Below, in pieces: positions 24,764 to 34,098 of a stretch of 64,000 nucleotides of DNA (positions are counted from its first letter, which is position 1; each line of letters starts with the position of its first letter). The position numbers and the translations under genes are program-made. The DNA is from Clostridia bacterium (GTDB lineage Bacteria > Bacillota > Clostridia > Christensenellales > Aristaeellaceae): contig JAFROK010000001.1 in assembly GCA_017429695.1 (NCBI GenBank), positions 1 to 64,000 on the forward strand, read 5' to 3'. The notes beneath the pieces are model-generated. The model had not been told where the DNA came from and made no database searches. It saw nothing but the letters and a program-made list of their open reading frames with translations.

Positions 24764-25584
24764 AACAGAAACTGATTTTCCTGGACATCGACGGTACGCT
24801 GACCTCACCGGGCAGCAACATCCCGCCGGAGAGCGCCATGAAGGCCGTGAAAAAGGCGCAGGCGGCCGGACACAAGGTGTTTCTCTGCACCGGGCGGAAT
24901 CCCGCCATGCTGGCGCCGGTGCTGGCGCTGGGCTTTGACGGCGCGGTGGCGGGGGCGGGCGGCTATGTATTCACGAACGACGAAGTGCTGTTTGACTGCC
25001 CGATGAAAAAGGAAGATTTTGAAACCGGCATGCGCCTGCTGGGAGAAAACGGCGTTTTCCGGACGATTGAGGCGAAGGACGCTACCTGGGGCGACGAAGA
25101 CCTGGGAGAATTCCTTTCCCAGGCCGGGGAGGGAAACAGCGAGCTGATGCGGTGGCGGAAGGCGCTGGCTGAACAGCTGAACATCCGCCCGATGAAGGAG
25201 TACGACGGCAGCCCGATCTATAAGATCGTGATCATGTGCAAGGAAATGAAACAGCTGGAACCGGCGAAAAAGGCGCTGGAGAAGGACTACAATTTTGTGG
25301 TGCAGGACCTGGCTGCGCGCAACTGCCTGAACGGGGAGCTGATCAACCGGAAGTATGACAAGGGCAGGGGCGTCCGGATTGTGGCGGAGTATTACGGGAT
25401 TGGCCTGGAGGATACGATTGGCTTCGGGGACAGCATGAACGACCTGGAGATGATCGAAACCGTCGGGTATTCCGTATGCATGGACAACGGAAGCCCGGCC
25501 CTGAAGGCAAAGAGCGATATGGTGTGCCCGGCGGTGGAAGAGGACGGGCTCTACAAGGCGTTTGACCAGCTGGGCCTGCTATAA
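24760..25584 (+). CDS. HAD-superfamily (Cof-type) phosphatase
   Basis: 274 residues. The HAD motif I FLDIDGTLTSPGS places the catalytic aspartates at residues 9 and 11. LCTGRNPAM and the C-terminal IGFGDSMNDLEMIETVG are motifs of the Cof/YbiV subgroup that dephosphorylates sugar phosphates. The ATG overlaps the kinase stop (ATGA), so translation is coupled. The substrate is unknown; a sugar-phosphate from the neighbouring PTS pathway would fit. Confidence 0.88.
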   Translation: MKQKLIFLDIDGTLTSPGSNIPPESAMKAVKKAQAAGHKVFLCTGRNPAMLAPVLALGFDGAVAGAGGYVFTNDEVLFDCPMKKEDFETGMRLLGENGVFRTIEAKDATWGDEDLGEFLSQAGEGNSELMRWRKALAEQLNIRPMKEYDGSPIYKIVIMCKEMKQLEPAKKALEKDYNFVVQDLAARNCLNGELINRKYDKGRGVRIVAEYYGIGLEDTIGFGDSMNDLEMIETVGYSVCMDNGSPALKAKSDMVCPAVEEDGLYKAFDQLGLL

Positions 25585-25606
25585 TTGCTTCCGGGATTAT
25601 TGGCTA

Positions 25607-25635
25607 TTTACGAAACTGTTTTTTTTCTGTATACT
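25607..25635 (+). promoter_or_regulatory. Putative promoter of the PTS genes
   Basis: TTTACG (25607-25612) and TATACT (25630-25635), 17-base spacer, 75 bases upstream of the EIIBCA gene. Confidence 0.45.
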
Positions 25636-25710
25636 TAATACAAATGAGGCAGCAGTCTCTTTGCCTGATACTTTCACGACAACCAAACTTCAGAACAGGA
25701 GGGAACCCGT

Positions 25711-27900
25711 ATGGCTCTCGATTACCGGAAATGTGCGGAGGAAATCTCTGCCAATATCGGCGGCGGCGCCAATGTCATCAGCGCGGCGCACTGCGCGACC
25801 CGGCTTCGCCTGGTGATCGCCGATAACGGAAAAGTGAACAAGGCAGCCCTGGAAAACATCGACGGCGTCAAAGGCATGTTTGAATCCAACGGCCAGCTGC
25901 AGCTGATCATCGGCACAGGCACCGTCAACAAGGTGTACGACGAATTCCTGGCGGTGACCGGCGTATCCGCCGCGTCCAAGGACGATGTGAAAGCCGCGGC
26001 CGTATCCAAGATGCCCTGGTGGAAAAAGATCCTGAAAACCCCCGGCGATATCTTTGTTCCGATCCTGCCGGCCATCGTGGCATCCGGCCTGATGATGGGT
26101 ATTGTGGAAGCAATCCCGAAATTCTGGCCCGCGTTTGCCAATACCGGCTGGTTCTCCTTCCTGGATATGGTGGCCAATACCGCGTTTGCCCTGCTGCCCG
26201 TGCTGGTGGCGGCTTCCGCGGCCCGGGTATTCAAGGGCAACCTTTTCCTGGGCATCGTCATCGGCCTGATGCTGGTACATCCGGCCCTGCTGAACGCCTG
26301 GAACTCCGGCAGCGTGAAGGATGTATCCCAGACATTCAATAAACCGATTCCCATTGAATGGGTCCAGGAGGCGATTGACAACGGCCTGACGGAGGAAGAG
26401 CAGAAGCTCCTTCCCGGCGGAAAGGACGGATACGTCGCCAAAGTGAGCGACCTGTACGGCACACAAAAGGGATATGAGGACAAGGAAGGACTCAGCCCCT
26501 CCCTGCTGAACAACCTGCCTTCCTACAAGAATGACAAGGATGAAAATGTCAGCCTGAGCGACAAGGTATGGGAGTATATCAAGAAAAATGAGGACATGAC
26601 CGTCGAAAAGATCGGCGGCATCGACCAATGGAACCTCTTCGGAAGCATCGGGATTTCGCGTGTGGGTTATCAGGGACACGTGATTCCCGTGATCCTGGCC
26701 GTGCTGTTCATGTGCTTCATTGAAAAACGGCTGCACAAGATCGTGCCGGAAATGATCGACCTGTTCGTGACACCGCTGGTGACGGTTGTTGTGACAGCCT
26801 TTGCCGCATTCCTGGTAATCGGCCCGATCTTCTCGGTGGTGGAAAACTGGGTGCTGGCCGGCGCCAAGTGGCTGATTTCCGTCGGATACGGTGTCGGCGC
26901 AGCCGCCATGGGCGCCCTGTATCCCTGGACCGTGGTCATGGGCCTGCATCATATGTACAACGTCATTGAAGCGGGCATGCTGGCCGGAACAGCCGGCGTC
27001 AATACCTGGATGCCGATTGCTTCCGCCGCGAACTTTGCCCAGTTCGGCGCCTGCCTTGCGGTGGCCATCAAGGTGAAGAACCAGAAGACCAAGTCCGTGG
27101 CATTCCCATCTTCGCTTTCCGCCTCCCTGGGCATTACCGAACCGGCGATCTTCGGTATTAACTTCCGGTTCATGAAGCCCTTTATCTGCGGCATGATCGG
27201 CGGCGCAGTCGGCGCCTGGTTCGCTGCCGTGATCCCGAACGGCGGAGCTGAGGGCGTTCCCTTCGGCGCCACAACCTACGGTGTGACCGGTATTCCGGGT
27301 ATTCCGGCCATCAACAATATTCCGATGTATATCATCGAACTGCTGATTGCTTCCGGCGTGGCCTTCGCGCTGACCTGGTTCATCTGGAAGGAAGAGGAAC
27401 CCGCCGCGGCGCCTGTTCCCGCGGATGCTTTCCCGGCACCGGCGGAAGCAGCTGCTCCGGAAATCCCGACGATCTCCGTGATCCGCTGCGCGGCCGGGAA
27501 CGTGCTGCAGCCGGTGAAGGGCACCGTGATTGCCCGGGATCAGATACCGGATGATACCTTTGCGTCCGGCGTGCTGGGCGACGGCGTCGGCATCCAGCCG
27601 GAGGACGACAAGGTGGTTGCCCCGTTTGACGGCACGATTTCCTCGGTGGCGGACAGCCAGCATGCCATCGGCATTGAAGCCAACGGCATGGAAATGCTGA
27701 TCCACGTCGGCGTGGACACCGTGAACATGCAGGGCGACGGCTTCAAGTGCCTGGTGAAGGAAGGCGACGAGGTGAAGGTCGGACAGACCCTGATCATCTT
27801 TGACCGGGCCAAGATCAAGGCGGCCGGTTACAGCGACACCGTGGCGGTGCTGCTGACCAATTCCGACGACCTGGAAGGCGTCGAGTGCGGCGCGAAATAA
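25711..27900 (+). CDS. PTS EIIBCA sugar transporter, sucrose-type
   Basis: 729 residues in IIB-IIC-IIA order. IIB has the phosphorylated cysteine at residue 28 (SAAHCATRLR). IIC (about 105-560) has the glucose/sucrose-family membrane core (ILPAIVASGLMMG, YQGHVIPVI, GITEPAIFG). IIA (about 590-725) has the phosphohistidine at 665 (LIHVGVDTV). Between the conserved HPALLNAW and RVGYQG segments of IIC lies a charged loop of roughly 120 residues, where relatives I recall have about 20. Neighbouring fructokinase-type and phosphatase genes favour sucrose or another fructoside. A good ribosome site (CAGGAGG) precedes the ATG. Confidence 0.9.
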   Translation: MALDYRKCAEEISANIGGGANVISAAHCATRLRLVIADNGKVNKAALENIDGVKGMFESNGQLQLIIGTGTVNKVYDEFLAVTGVSAASKDDVKAAAVSKMPWWKKILKTPGDIFVPILPAIVASGLMMGIVEAIPKFWPAFANTGWFSFLDMVANTAFALLPVLVAASAARVFKGNLFLGIVIGLMLVHPALLNAWNSGSVKDVSQTFNKPIPIEWVQEAIDNGLTEEEQKLLPGGKDGYVAKVSDLYGTQKGYEDKEGLSPSLLNNLPSYKNDKDENVSLSDKVWEYIKKNEDMTVEKIGGIDQWNLFGSIGISRVGYQGHVIPVILAVLFMCFIEKRLHKIVPEMIDLFVTPLVTVVVTAFAAFLVIGPIFSVVENWVLAGAKWLISVGYGVGAAAMGALYPWTVVMGLHHMYNVIEAGMLAGTAGVNTWMPIASAANFAQFGACLAVAIKVKNQKTKSVAFPSSLSASLGITEPAIFGINFRFMKPFICGMIGGAVGAWFAAVIPNGGAEGVPFGATTYGVTGIPGIPAINNIPMYIIELLIASGVAFALTWFIWKEEEPAAAPVPADAFPAPAEAAAPEIPTISVIRCAAGNVLQPVKGTVIARDQIPDDTFASGVLGDGVGIQPEDDKVVAPFDGTISSVADSQHAIGIEANGMEMLIHVGVDTVNMQGDGFKCLVKEGDEVKVGQTLIIFDRAKIKAAGYSDTVAVLLTNSDDLEGVECGAK

Positions 27901-27952
27901 ACTATTGAAACGATCCGCCCTGTGCGGATAAGAAAATAAGGAGGAAACCATC

Positions 27953-28210
27953 ATGAAATCTTTTGAGTACACCATTACCGATCCCGTAGGTATCCATGCC
28001 CGTCCTGCCGGCGTGCTGGTGAAGGAAATTAAAAAGTACACATCCACCGTTACGGTGATCAAGGGCGAAAAGTCCGTCAACGCGCTGAAGCTGATGGCCC
28101 TGATGGGCATGGGCATCAAGCAGGGCGACACGGTGAAAGTCACCATTGAAGGCGCGGATGAAGACACGGCGGCTGCCGCGATTGAGGAATTCTTCAAGGC
28201 AAACCTGTAA
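27953..28210 (+). CDS. ptsH: Phosphocarrier protein HPr lacking Ser46
   Basis: 85 residues. Relays phosphate from Enzyme I to sugar-specific EII proteins. The active His15 lies in GIHARPAG. The position of the regulatory Ser46 of Bacillota HPr is occupied by Lys46 (VNALKLMALMG), so phosphorylation by HPr kinase and CcpA co-repression are not expected from this copy. It lies 52 bases after EIIBCA with AGGAGG upstream and is followed by a terminator-like hairpin before ptsI. Confidence 0.94.
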   Translation: MKSFEYTITDPVGIHARPAGVLVKEIKKYTSTVTVIKGEKSVNALKLMALMGMGIKQGDTVKVTIEGADEDTAAAAIEEFFKANL

Positions 28211-28222
28211 CCTGTCCATACG

Positions 28223-28256
28223 CAAACGGCTGCCGGTTCCGACAGCCGTTTGTTTT
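28223..28256 (+). terminator. Intra-operon terminator between ptsH and ptsI
   Basis: CAAACGGCTG (28223-28232) pairs with CAGCCGTTTG (28243-28252), followed by TTTT. It probably lets only part of transcription pass into ptsI, giving more HPr than Enzyme I. Confidence 0.75.
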
Positions 28257-28284
28257 CACCTAAAGAAAGATGGAGGGTAAAACC

Positions 28285-29964
28285 ATGATCCTGATTCAAG
28301 GAAAAGGCGTATCCAACGGCGTGGCCATCGGACCGCTGTATTACTACCAGCGGGCGAAAGCCACGATTACCCGCTACCAGGTGGAAGATCCGGAAGCGGA
28401 ATGGAACCGCTTCAAGGCGGCCCAGGGCACAGCCATTGAGCAGCTGGGCGAATTGGCGGAAAAGGCCCGGGCCGAGGCAGGCGATGAGGCCGCGCTGCTG
28501 TTTGAAACCCACCAGATGATGGCGGAAGACATGGAGTATGAGGAAGCCATCCAGACGGCGATCCAGGATGAAAAGCTGAACGCGGAAGCGGCGGTGACAG
28601 ACACCGCGGCCCAGTTCGCGGAAATGTTCGCCACGATGGATGATCCGTATTTCCAGGCCCGCGCGGCGGACGTGAAGGACGTTTCCGCCCGGATTATTGC
28701 CGCGCTGACCGGCGTGGCCCAGGGCGGCATCAATTCCCCGGTGCCGGTGATCCTGGCCGCGGACGACCTGGCGCCCAGCGAAACGGTGCAGCTGGACAAG
28801 AGCAAGATTCTGGGCTTTGTGACCGAAGGCGGATCCGGATCCAGCCATACGGCGATCCTGGCCCGGACCATGGGCATTCCGGCAATCATCGGCGTGGGTG
28901 ACCAGCTGAAGCCGGAATATGAAGGCAAGGAGGTCATTATTGACGGCGGTACCGGCAACGTGACCATTGACGCCGATGAGGACGCGAAGGCACACCTGCT
29001 CAAAAAGATGGAAGAGCAGAAAAAGATGCGGGAGATGCTGGAGCAGCTCAAAGGCCTGCCCAACGAAACACTGGACGGGCAGAAGATCAAGGTCTACTGC
29101 AACATTGGCGGTCCGGATGACGTGCCGGCCGTGCTGAGCAACGACGCCGGCGGCGTCGGCCTGTTCCGGAGCGAGTTCCTGTACCTGAACTGTGACGATT
29201 TCCCGTCGGAAGATGTGCAGTTTGAGGCATACAAGAAGGTGCTTTCCGATATGGACGGCCGGGAGGTCGTGATCCGGACGCTGGATATTGGCGCGGACAA
29301 GCAGATTGCCTATTTCAACATGCCGAAGGAGGAAAACCCGGCGCTGGGCAACCGTGCGCTGCGGATCTGCCTGAATCGGCCGGTAATTTTCCATACCCAG
29401 CTGCGGGCCCTGTTCCGCGCTTCCGCATTCGGCAAGCTGGGCATCATGTTCCCCATGGTAACCAGCGTATGGGAAGTTAAGGAAGCCAAAAAGATGTGCG
29501 ACCGGGTGAAGGATGAGCTGACCAAGGAAGGCATTCCCTTCAGCGAAGATGTGGAAATCGGCATCATGATCGAGACACCGGCCGCGGTGCTGATGAGCGA
29601 CCGGCTGGCCAAGGAAGTGGACTTCTTCTCCTGCGGCACCAACGACCTGACCCAGTACACCCTGGCCTGCGACCGGCAGAACGCCGACCTGGGCCGGTTC
29701 TACAATCCGCACCATCCCGCCGTGCTGCGGGCCCTGAAGATGGTCTGCGACAACGCCCACAAAAACGGCGTGTGGGTCGGCATCTGCGGCGAACTAGGCG
29801 CGGACCTGGCCCTGACGGAGACATTCCTCTCCATCGGCATTGACGAGCTGTCCGTTTCCCCGCGCTCCGTGCTGCCGCTGCGGCAGAAAATCCGCGAGGT
29901 GAATGTGTCCGAGGTGAAGGAAAAAGTGCTGGCGGACCTGCTCAGCGACGAGAATACAATCTGA
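28285..29964 (+). CDS. ptsI: PTS Enzyme I
   Basis: 559 residues. Transfers phosphate from phosphoenolpyruvate to HPr. The phosphohistidine is His188 in GSGSSHTAILAR. The PEP-binding half contains GGVGLFRSEFLYL, RTLDIGADKQ, NRALRICL and FFSCGTNDLTQYTLACDR. The ATG at 28285 is used because GGAGGG lies just before it; the ATG at 28270 overlaps that site. Confidence 0.96.
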   Translation: MILIQGKGVSNGVAIGPLYYYQRAKATITRYQVEDPEAEWNRFKAAQGTAIEQLGELAEKARAEAGDEAALLFETHQMMAEDMEYEEAIQTAIQDEKLNAEAAVTDTAAQFAEMFATMDDPYFQARAADVKDVSARIIAALTGVAQGGINSPVPVILAADDLAPSETVQLDKSKILGFVTEGGSGSSHTAILARTMGIPAIIGVGDQLKPEYEGKEVIIDGGTGNVTIDADEDAKAHLLKKMEEQKKMREMLEQLKGLPNETLDGQKIKVYCNIGGPDDVPAVLSNDAGGVGLFRSEFLYLNCDDFPSEDVQFEAYKKVLSDMDGREVVIRTLDIGADKQIAYFNMPKEENPALGNRALRICLNRPVIFHTQLRALFRASAFGKLGIMFPMVTSVWEVKEAKKMCDRVKDELTKEGIPFSEDVEIGIMIETPAAVLMSDRLAKEVDFFSCGTNDLTQYTLACDRQNADLGRFYNPHHPAVLRALKMVCDNAHKNGVWVGICGELGADLALTETFLSIGIDELSVSPRSVLPLRQKIREVNVSEVKEKVLADLLSDENTI

Positions 29965-29984
29965 GAATTATACGAAACAAAGGC

Positions 29985-30019
29985 ATCCCGGAATCTGACG
30001 ACGGATTCCGGGATTTTTC
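29985..30019 (+). terminator. Terminator after ptsI
   Basis: ATCCCGGAATC (29985-29995) pairs with GATTCCGGGAT (30004-30014), followed by TTTTT. Confidence 0.92.
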
Positions 30020-30062
30020 CTGTTAAAAAAGAGTTAAGAAAAGTTTAAACATTCCGTTCATG

Positions 30063-30091
30063 TTTCATCTGTACAGAAAAACTGGTATAAT
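30063..30091 (+). promoter_or_regulatory. Putative promoter of topB
   Basis: A perfect TATAAT at 30086-30091 with a TGG extension. The -35 region at 30063-30068 (TTTCAT) is weak. Confidence 0.5.
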
Positions 30092-30118
30092 GGCGGGTGG
30101 TAAAGAAGGAGGTGCGCC

Positions 30119-32290
30119 GTGGGAAAGATTGTGGTGGTGGCCGAGAAACCAAGCGTCGGGCGGGATATTGCCCGGGTGATCGGCTGCGGAACCCGCGGGG
30201 ACGGATGCCTGATCGGCGACAAATATATCGTCACATGGGCAGTCGGCCATCTGGTGACCCTGGTGGAACCGGATGAGATGGACGAGAAATATAAAAAGTG
30301 GCGGTTTGATACGCTGCCGATCCTGCCGGAGGAGATTCCGCTGAAGGTGATCAGCGGCACAAGGGACCAGTACAGCAAGGTTAAGAAGCTGATCAACGAC
30401 AAGGAAACCGATTCTCTGATCTGCGCGACAGACGCGGGGCGGGAAGGCGAGCTGATCTTCCGCTATATATACGAAAAAACCGGATGCAAAAAACCGTTTT
30501 CCAGGCTATGGATCTCCTCCATGACGGATGAGGCCATCCGGGAGGGATTTGAGCAGATCCGGCCCGGGGCGGATTACGACGGGCTGTATGCCAGCGCCCA
30601 GTGCCGCAGCCAGGCGGACTGGCTGGTGGGCATGAACGCGAGCCGGGCTTTTACACTGAAATACAACGCGCTGCTGAGCGTCGGCCGGGTTCAGACGCCG
30701 ACGCTGGCGATCCTGGTGAAGCGCCGGAAGGAGATTGAAAACTTCAAGCCGGAAGGATACTGCACGGTGAACGCCGATTTCGGCGACTACAAGGGGACGT
30801 ATTTTTCCGAAAAGCTGGAACCGGATACCCACCTGAAGACCCGGGCGGAGGCGGACGCGATCGCCGGGGAAGTAAAAGGGAAGGAAGGAAAGGTGATCCT
30901 GGCGGAGACGACCCGGAAAAGGGATCTGCCGCCGCAGCTGTATGACCTGACCAGCCTGCAGCGGGACGCGAACAAGCAGTTGGGCTTTACAGCGGACAAG
31001 ACGCTGAAGATTGCCCAGAGCCTGTATGAAACCCACAAGGCGCTGACCTATCCCCGGACCGACAGCCGCTACCTGCCGCCGGACATGATTCCCCGGGTGA
31101 TGCAGACGATGAAGCTGCTGCCGGAAGCGTATCAGCAATACGTGCCCGGCACCCAGCGGGACGGAAAGCTGGCCGTATCGAAGCGGACGATCGACGCGAC
31201 GAAGGTTACGGATCACCACGCGATTATCCCGACCGCCCGGAAAGCGGACATCGGGAAGTTCAGCGAGGATGAGCGGAAACTGTATGACATGGTGGCCCGG
31301 CGAATGCTGATTGCGTTCTATCCGGCCTGCGAATACGACGCGACGAAGGTGGTCACCCGGGTCGGGGAACACGATTTTCGGACCAATGGCCGGGTGATCG
31401 TGGACAATGGCTGGCGGGATGTACCGGCGATGGAGAACCCGCCAAAGGCCCGGAAGAAGGCCAAGGGCGAGGAGGAAGAGGAAGGCCCGCTGCCGCCGCT
31501 GCAGGAGGGCGATACCCGCCTGGTGAAGGACGCGGCGGTGAAGGAAGACCAGACGAAGCCGCCGCTTCCGCATACGGACGCGAGCCTGCTGGCGGCCATG
31601 GAAACGGCCGGCAAGGACCTGGACGATGAAGAACTCGTCCGCCAGATGAAGGGCAGCGGCATCGGCACACCGGCCACCCGCGCGGCGATTATTGAACGGC
31701 TGCTGAAGGTCGGCTATGCGCAGCGCCGGGGGAAAACTCTGAACGCGACCGACAAGGGCGTACTGCTGATTGAGATCATGCCGCAGGAGATCGCCAGCCC
31801 GGAAATGACCGGGCGGTGGGAGCTGGCACTGCACGATATCACCGATGGAAAGCAGGATGCCGGGCGGTTTATGGACGGCATCCGGAACATGAGCCGGTTC
31901 CTGGTGGAATATGCGAAGAATACGGCTTCGGCGGTGACGTTCCCGGAGGACGAGCGGCGGAAAAAATATTCCGGCAAGGGAACGGGCAGCGGATATACCC
32001 GTACAGTGGTGGAAGGCGCGGTGTGCCCGGTGTGCGGGAAAGGGAAGATTGAGGAAAGCCCGCGGGCGTTCAACTGCTCCGAAAAGGGATGCGGATGCAC
32101 GCTGTGGAAGGACTGCCTGACCCGTGGCGGCGGACCGGAACTGACGGCAAAGCTGGTCAGTATGCTGCTTGAAAAGAAGGAACTGAAGGGATCCACCGGG
32201 ATCATGAAGATTGCGGACGGGAATATCCAGTTTATTCCGAACGGGAAAGATACGCCGAGTGTAAACCGGTCGATGATTTATAAGAAATAA
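30119..32290 (+). CDS. topB: DNA topoisomerase III
   Basis: 723 residues. Type IA enzyme decatenating DNA. The Toprim domain starts with VVVAEKPSVGRDIARVIG and has CATDAGREGELIF. The active-site tyrosine is Tyr311 in LTYPRTDSRYLP. The C-terminus has a zinc-ribbon-like VCPVCGKG and CSEKGCG segment before WKDCL. GTG start with AAGGAGG upstream. Confidence 0.95.
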   Translation: MGKIVVVAEKPSVGRDIARVIGCGTRGDGCLIGDKYIVTWAVGHLVTLVEPDEMDEKYKKWRFDTLPILPEEIPLKVISGTRDQYSKVKKLINDKETDSLICATDAGREGELIFRYIYEKTGCKKPFSRLWISSMTDEAIREGFEQIRPGADYDGLYASAQCRSQADWLVGMNASRAFTLKYNALLSVGRVQTPTLAILVKRRKEIENFKPEGYCTVNADFGDYKGTYFSEKLEPDTHLKTRAEADAIAGEVKGKEGKVILAETTRKRDLPPQLYDLTSLQRDANKQLGFTADKTLKIAQSLYETHKALTYPRTDSRYLPPDMIPRVMQTMKLLPEAYQQYVPGTQRDGKLAVSKRTIDATKVTDHHAIIPTARKADIGKFSEDERKLYDMVARRMLIAFYPACEYDATKVVTRVGEHDFRTNGRVIVDNGWRDVPAMENPPKARKKAKGEEEEEGPLPPLQEGDTRLVKDAAVKEDQTKPPLPHTDASLLAAMETAGKDLDDEELVRQMKGSGIGTPATRAAIIERLLKVGYAQRRGKTLNATDKGVLLIEIMPQEIASPEMTGRWELALHDITDGKQDAGRFMDGIRNMSRFLVEYAKNTASAVTFPEDERRKKYSGKGTGSGYTRTVVEGAVCPVCGKGKIEESPRAFNCSEKGCGCTLWKDCLTRGGGPELTAKLVSMLLEKKELKGSTGIMKIADGNIQFIPNGKDTPSVNRSMIYKK

Positions 32291-32307
32291 CGCAGGAGGA
32301 AAAGAAG

Positions 32308-34098
32308 ATGGCAGAAGCGATTCGGAAGCGGAGCGAAATTGAAGCAAAGTACAAGTGGGACCTGACCCATATTTATCCGACGGATGAAGCATGGGAAGCG
32401 GATTTCAAAAAAGTGATGGCGGACGTGGATTCCATTTCGGCCTATGACGGGCATGTGGCGGAAAACCCGAAGGCCGCGATCAAGGCCATGCAGGCATTCA
32501 ACGACCGGATTATGCCGGTGGTGGAATACGCGTTTTTGCAGAAGGAAGCCGACAACACGGATCCGGCGGCCCAGGGACGGAAGGATATGTCCATGCAGCT
32601 GATTGTGGCCGCGATGACCAAAGGATCATTCCTGGAACCGGAACTGCAGGCCATGCCGGAGGAAGACCTGAAAGCGCTGATGAATGATCCGGAAATGAAG
32701 GACTTTGACGCGATGCTGCGCCATGTGCTGCTGGCGAAACCGCATACGCTGCCCAAGGAGCAGGAGCGGCTGATCGCCATGATGGGCGAAGTGGCGGAAG
32801 CACCGGGGAATATCTTCTCCGCCCTGTCGGACGCGGACATGAAGTTCCCGCCGATCAAAATGCCCGATGGCAGCGAACAGGAACTGACGGAGGGCAATTA
32901 TTCCCTGTTTATCCATTCCACGGACCGGGATGTCCGCCGGCAGGCGTTCCACAACATCATGAGCACCTATGAATCCTACGGCAACACCATTGCCGGCACC
33001 TACAGCGCCAGCGTGAAGAAGGACCAGTTCATGGCCCTGAGCCACAACTATGCATCCGCCCGGGAAGCGGCCATGAAGCCTCTGGAAATTCCGGAATCGG
33101 TATACGACAGCCTGATTGAAGCGGTGCATGAATACCTGCCGGTGCTGCAGGAATACCTGCAGCTGCGGAAAAAGGTTTTTGGCCTGGACGAGCTGCACCT
33201 GTATGACCTGTATGCGCCGATGGTCAGCGATTTCAAAATGGAGCTGCCCTATGAAAAGGCGTTTGACCTGGTGCTGGAAGGCCTGAAACCCATGGGCGAC
33301 GATTATATTGCCAAGCTGAAGGAAGCCCGGGACGGCGGATGGATCGATGTGTTCCCCAGCGCGGGCAAGTCCTCCGGCGCGTTCTCTTCCGGGAGCCTGC
33401 GGGACGTGCATCCCTATGTGCTGTTGAACCACAACGACAACCTGGACAGCGCGTTCACCATTGCCCATGAACTGGGCCACAGCATGCACTCCTTCTACAG
33501 CAACACGAACCAGCCGTCCGCCAAGAGCGATTACAGCCTGTTTGTGGCGGAGGTTGCCTCCACCTGCAACGAAGCGGTGATGCAGCGCTATCTGATGGAT
33601 CATATGGAGGATCCCAAAGGCAAGGCCTACCTGCTGAACTATCTGCTGGAACAGTTCCGGACAACGGTGTTCCGCCAGACCATGTTTGCGGAATTTGAAA
33701 AGATCAGCCACGAAATGGCGCAGCAGGGGATTCCGCTGACGAAGGAAAGCCTGTCCGAAGCATATTTCAAACTGAACGAGCAGTATTACGGTGAAACCTG
33801 CTTCATGGATCCGGAAATCGCCAGCGAGTGGATGCGGATTCCGCATTTCTACCGCGCATTCTACGTATACGTATACGCCACCGGCCTGTGCGCCGCGATC
33901 TCCCTGAGCGAGAAGATCCTGAACGAGGGCAAACCCGCCGTGGATGATTACCGCAAATTCCTGAGCGCCGGATGCAGCGTGCCGCCGATTGAAGCGCTGA
34001 AGCTGGCCGGGATTGATATGTCCTCTCCGGAACCGGTGCGCAAGGCGCTTGAAGTGTTCAAGGAGACGGTACGCAAAATGAAAGAGGTGTTGGGATGA
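32308..34098 (+). CDS. pepF: Oligoendopeptidase F
   Basis: 596 residues, cytosolic M3-family zinc metallopeptidase cleaving short peptides. The zinc motif HELGH starts at His387, and the third ligand lies in the following AEVASTCNEAV helix. The N-terminal KYKWDLTHIYPTDEAW is characteristic of PepF. GGAGG precedes the ATG and the stop overlaps the next gene by four bases. Confidence 0.95.
   Translation: MAEAIRKRSEIEAKYKWDLTHIYPTDEAWEADFKKVMADVDSISAYDGHVAENPKAAIKAMQAFNDRIMPVVEYAFLQKEADNTDPAAQGRKDMSMQLIVAAMTKGSFLEPELQAMPEEDLKALMNDPEMKDFDAMLRHVLLAKPHTLPKEQERLIAMMGEVAEAPGNIFSALSDADMKFPPIKMPDGSEQELTEGNYSLFIHSTDRDVRRQAFHNIMSTYESYGNTIAGTYSASVKKDQFMALSHNYASAREAAMKPLEIPESVYDSLIEAVHEYLPVLQEYLQLRKKVFGLDELHLYDLYAPMVSDFKMELPYEKAFDLVLEGLKPMGDDYIAKLKEARDGGWIDVFPSAGKSSGAFSSGSLRDVHPYVLLNHNDNLDSAFTIAHELGHSMHSFYSNTNQPSAKSDYSLFVAEVASTCNEAVMQRYLMDHMEDPKGKAYLLNYLLEQFRTTVFRQTMFAEFEKISHEMAQQGIPLTKESLSEAYFKLNEQYYGETCFMDPEIASEWMRIPHFYRAFYVYVYATGLCAAISLSEKILNEGKPAVDDYRKFLSAGCSVPPIEALKLAGIDMSSPEPVRKALEVFKETVRKMKEVLG

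Noticed and set aside
25690..29760. A very long antisense open frame (over 1300 codons) across the PTS genes
   Set aside because: It mirrors the codon pattern of the sense genes, has no ribosome site, and encodes low-complexity His/Gly/Arg-rich sequence. The sense genes are clear homologues of known proteins.
30506..32392. Long antisense frame over topB
   Set aside because: It is a codon-bias shadow; the topB motifs on the plus strand are unambiguous.
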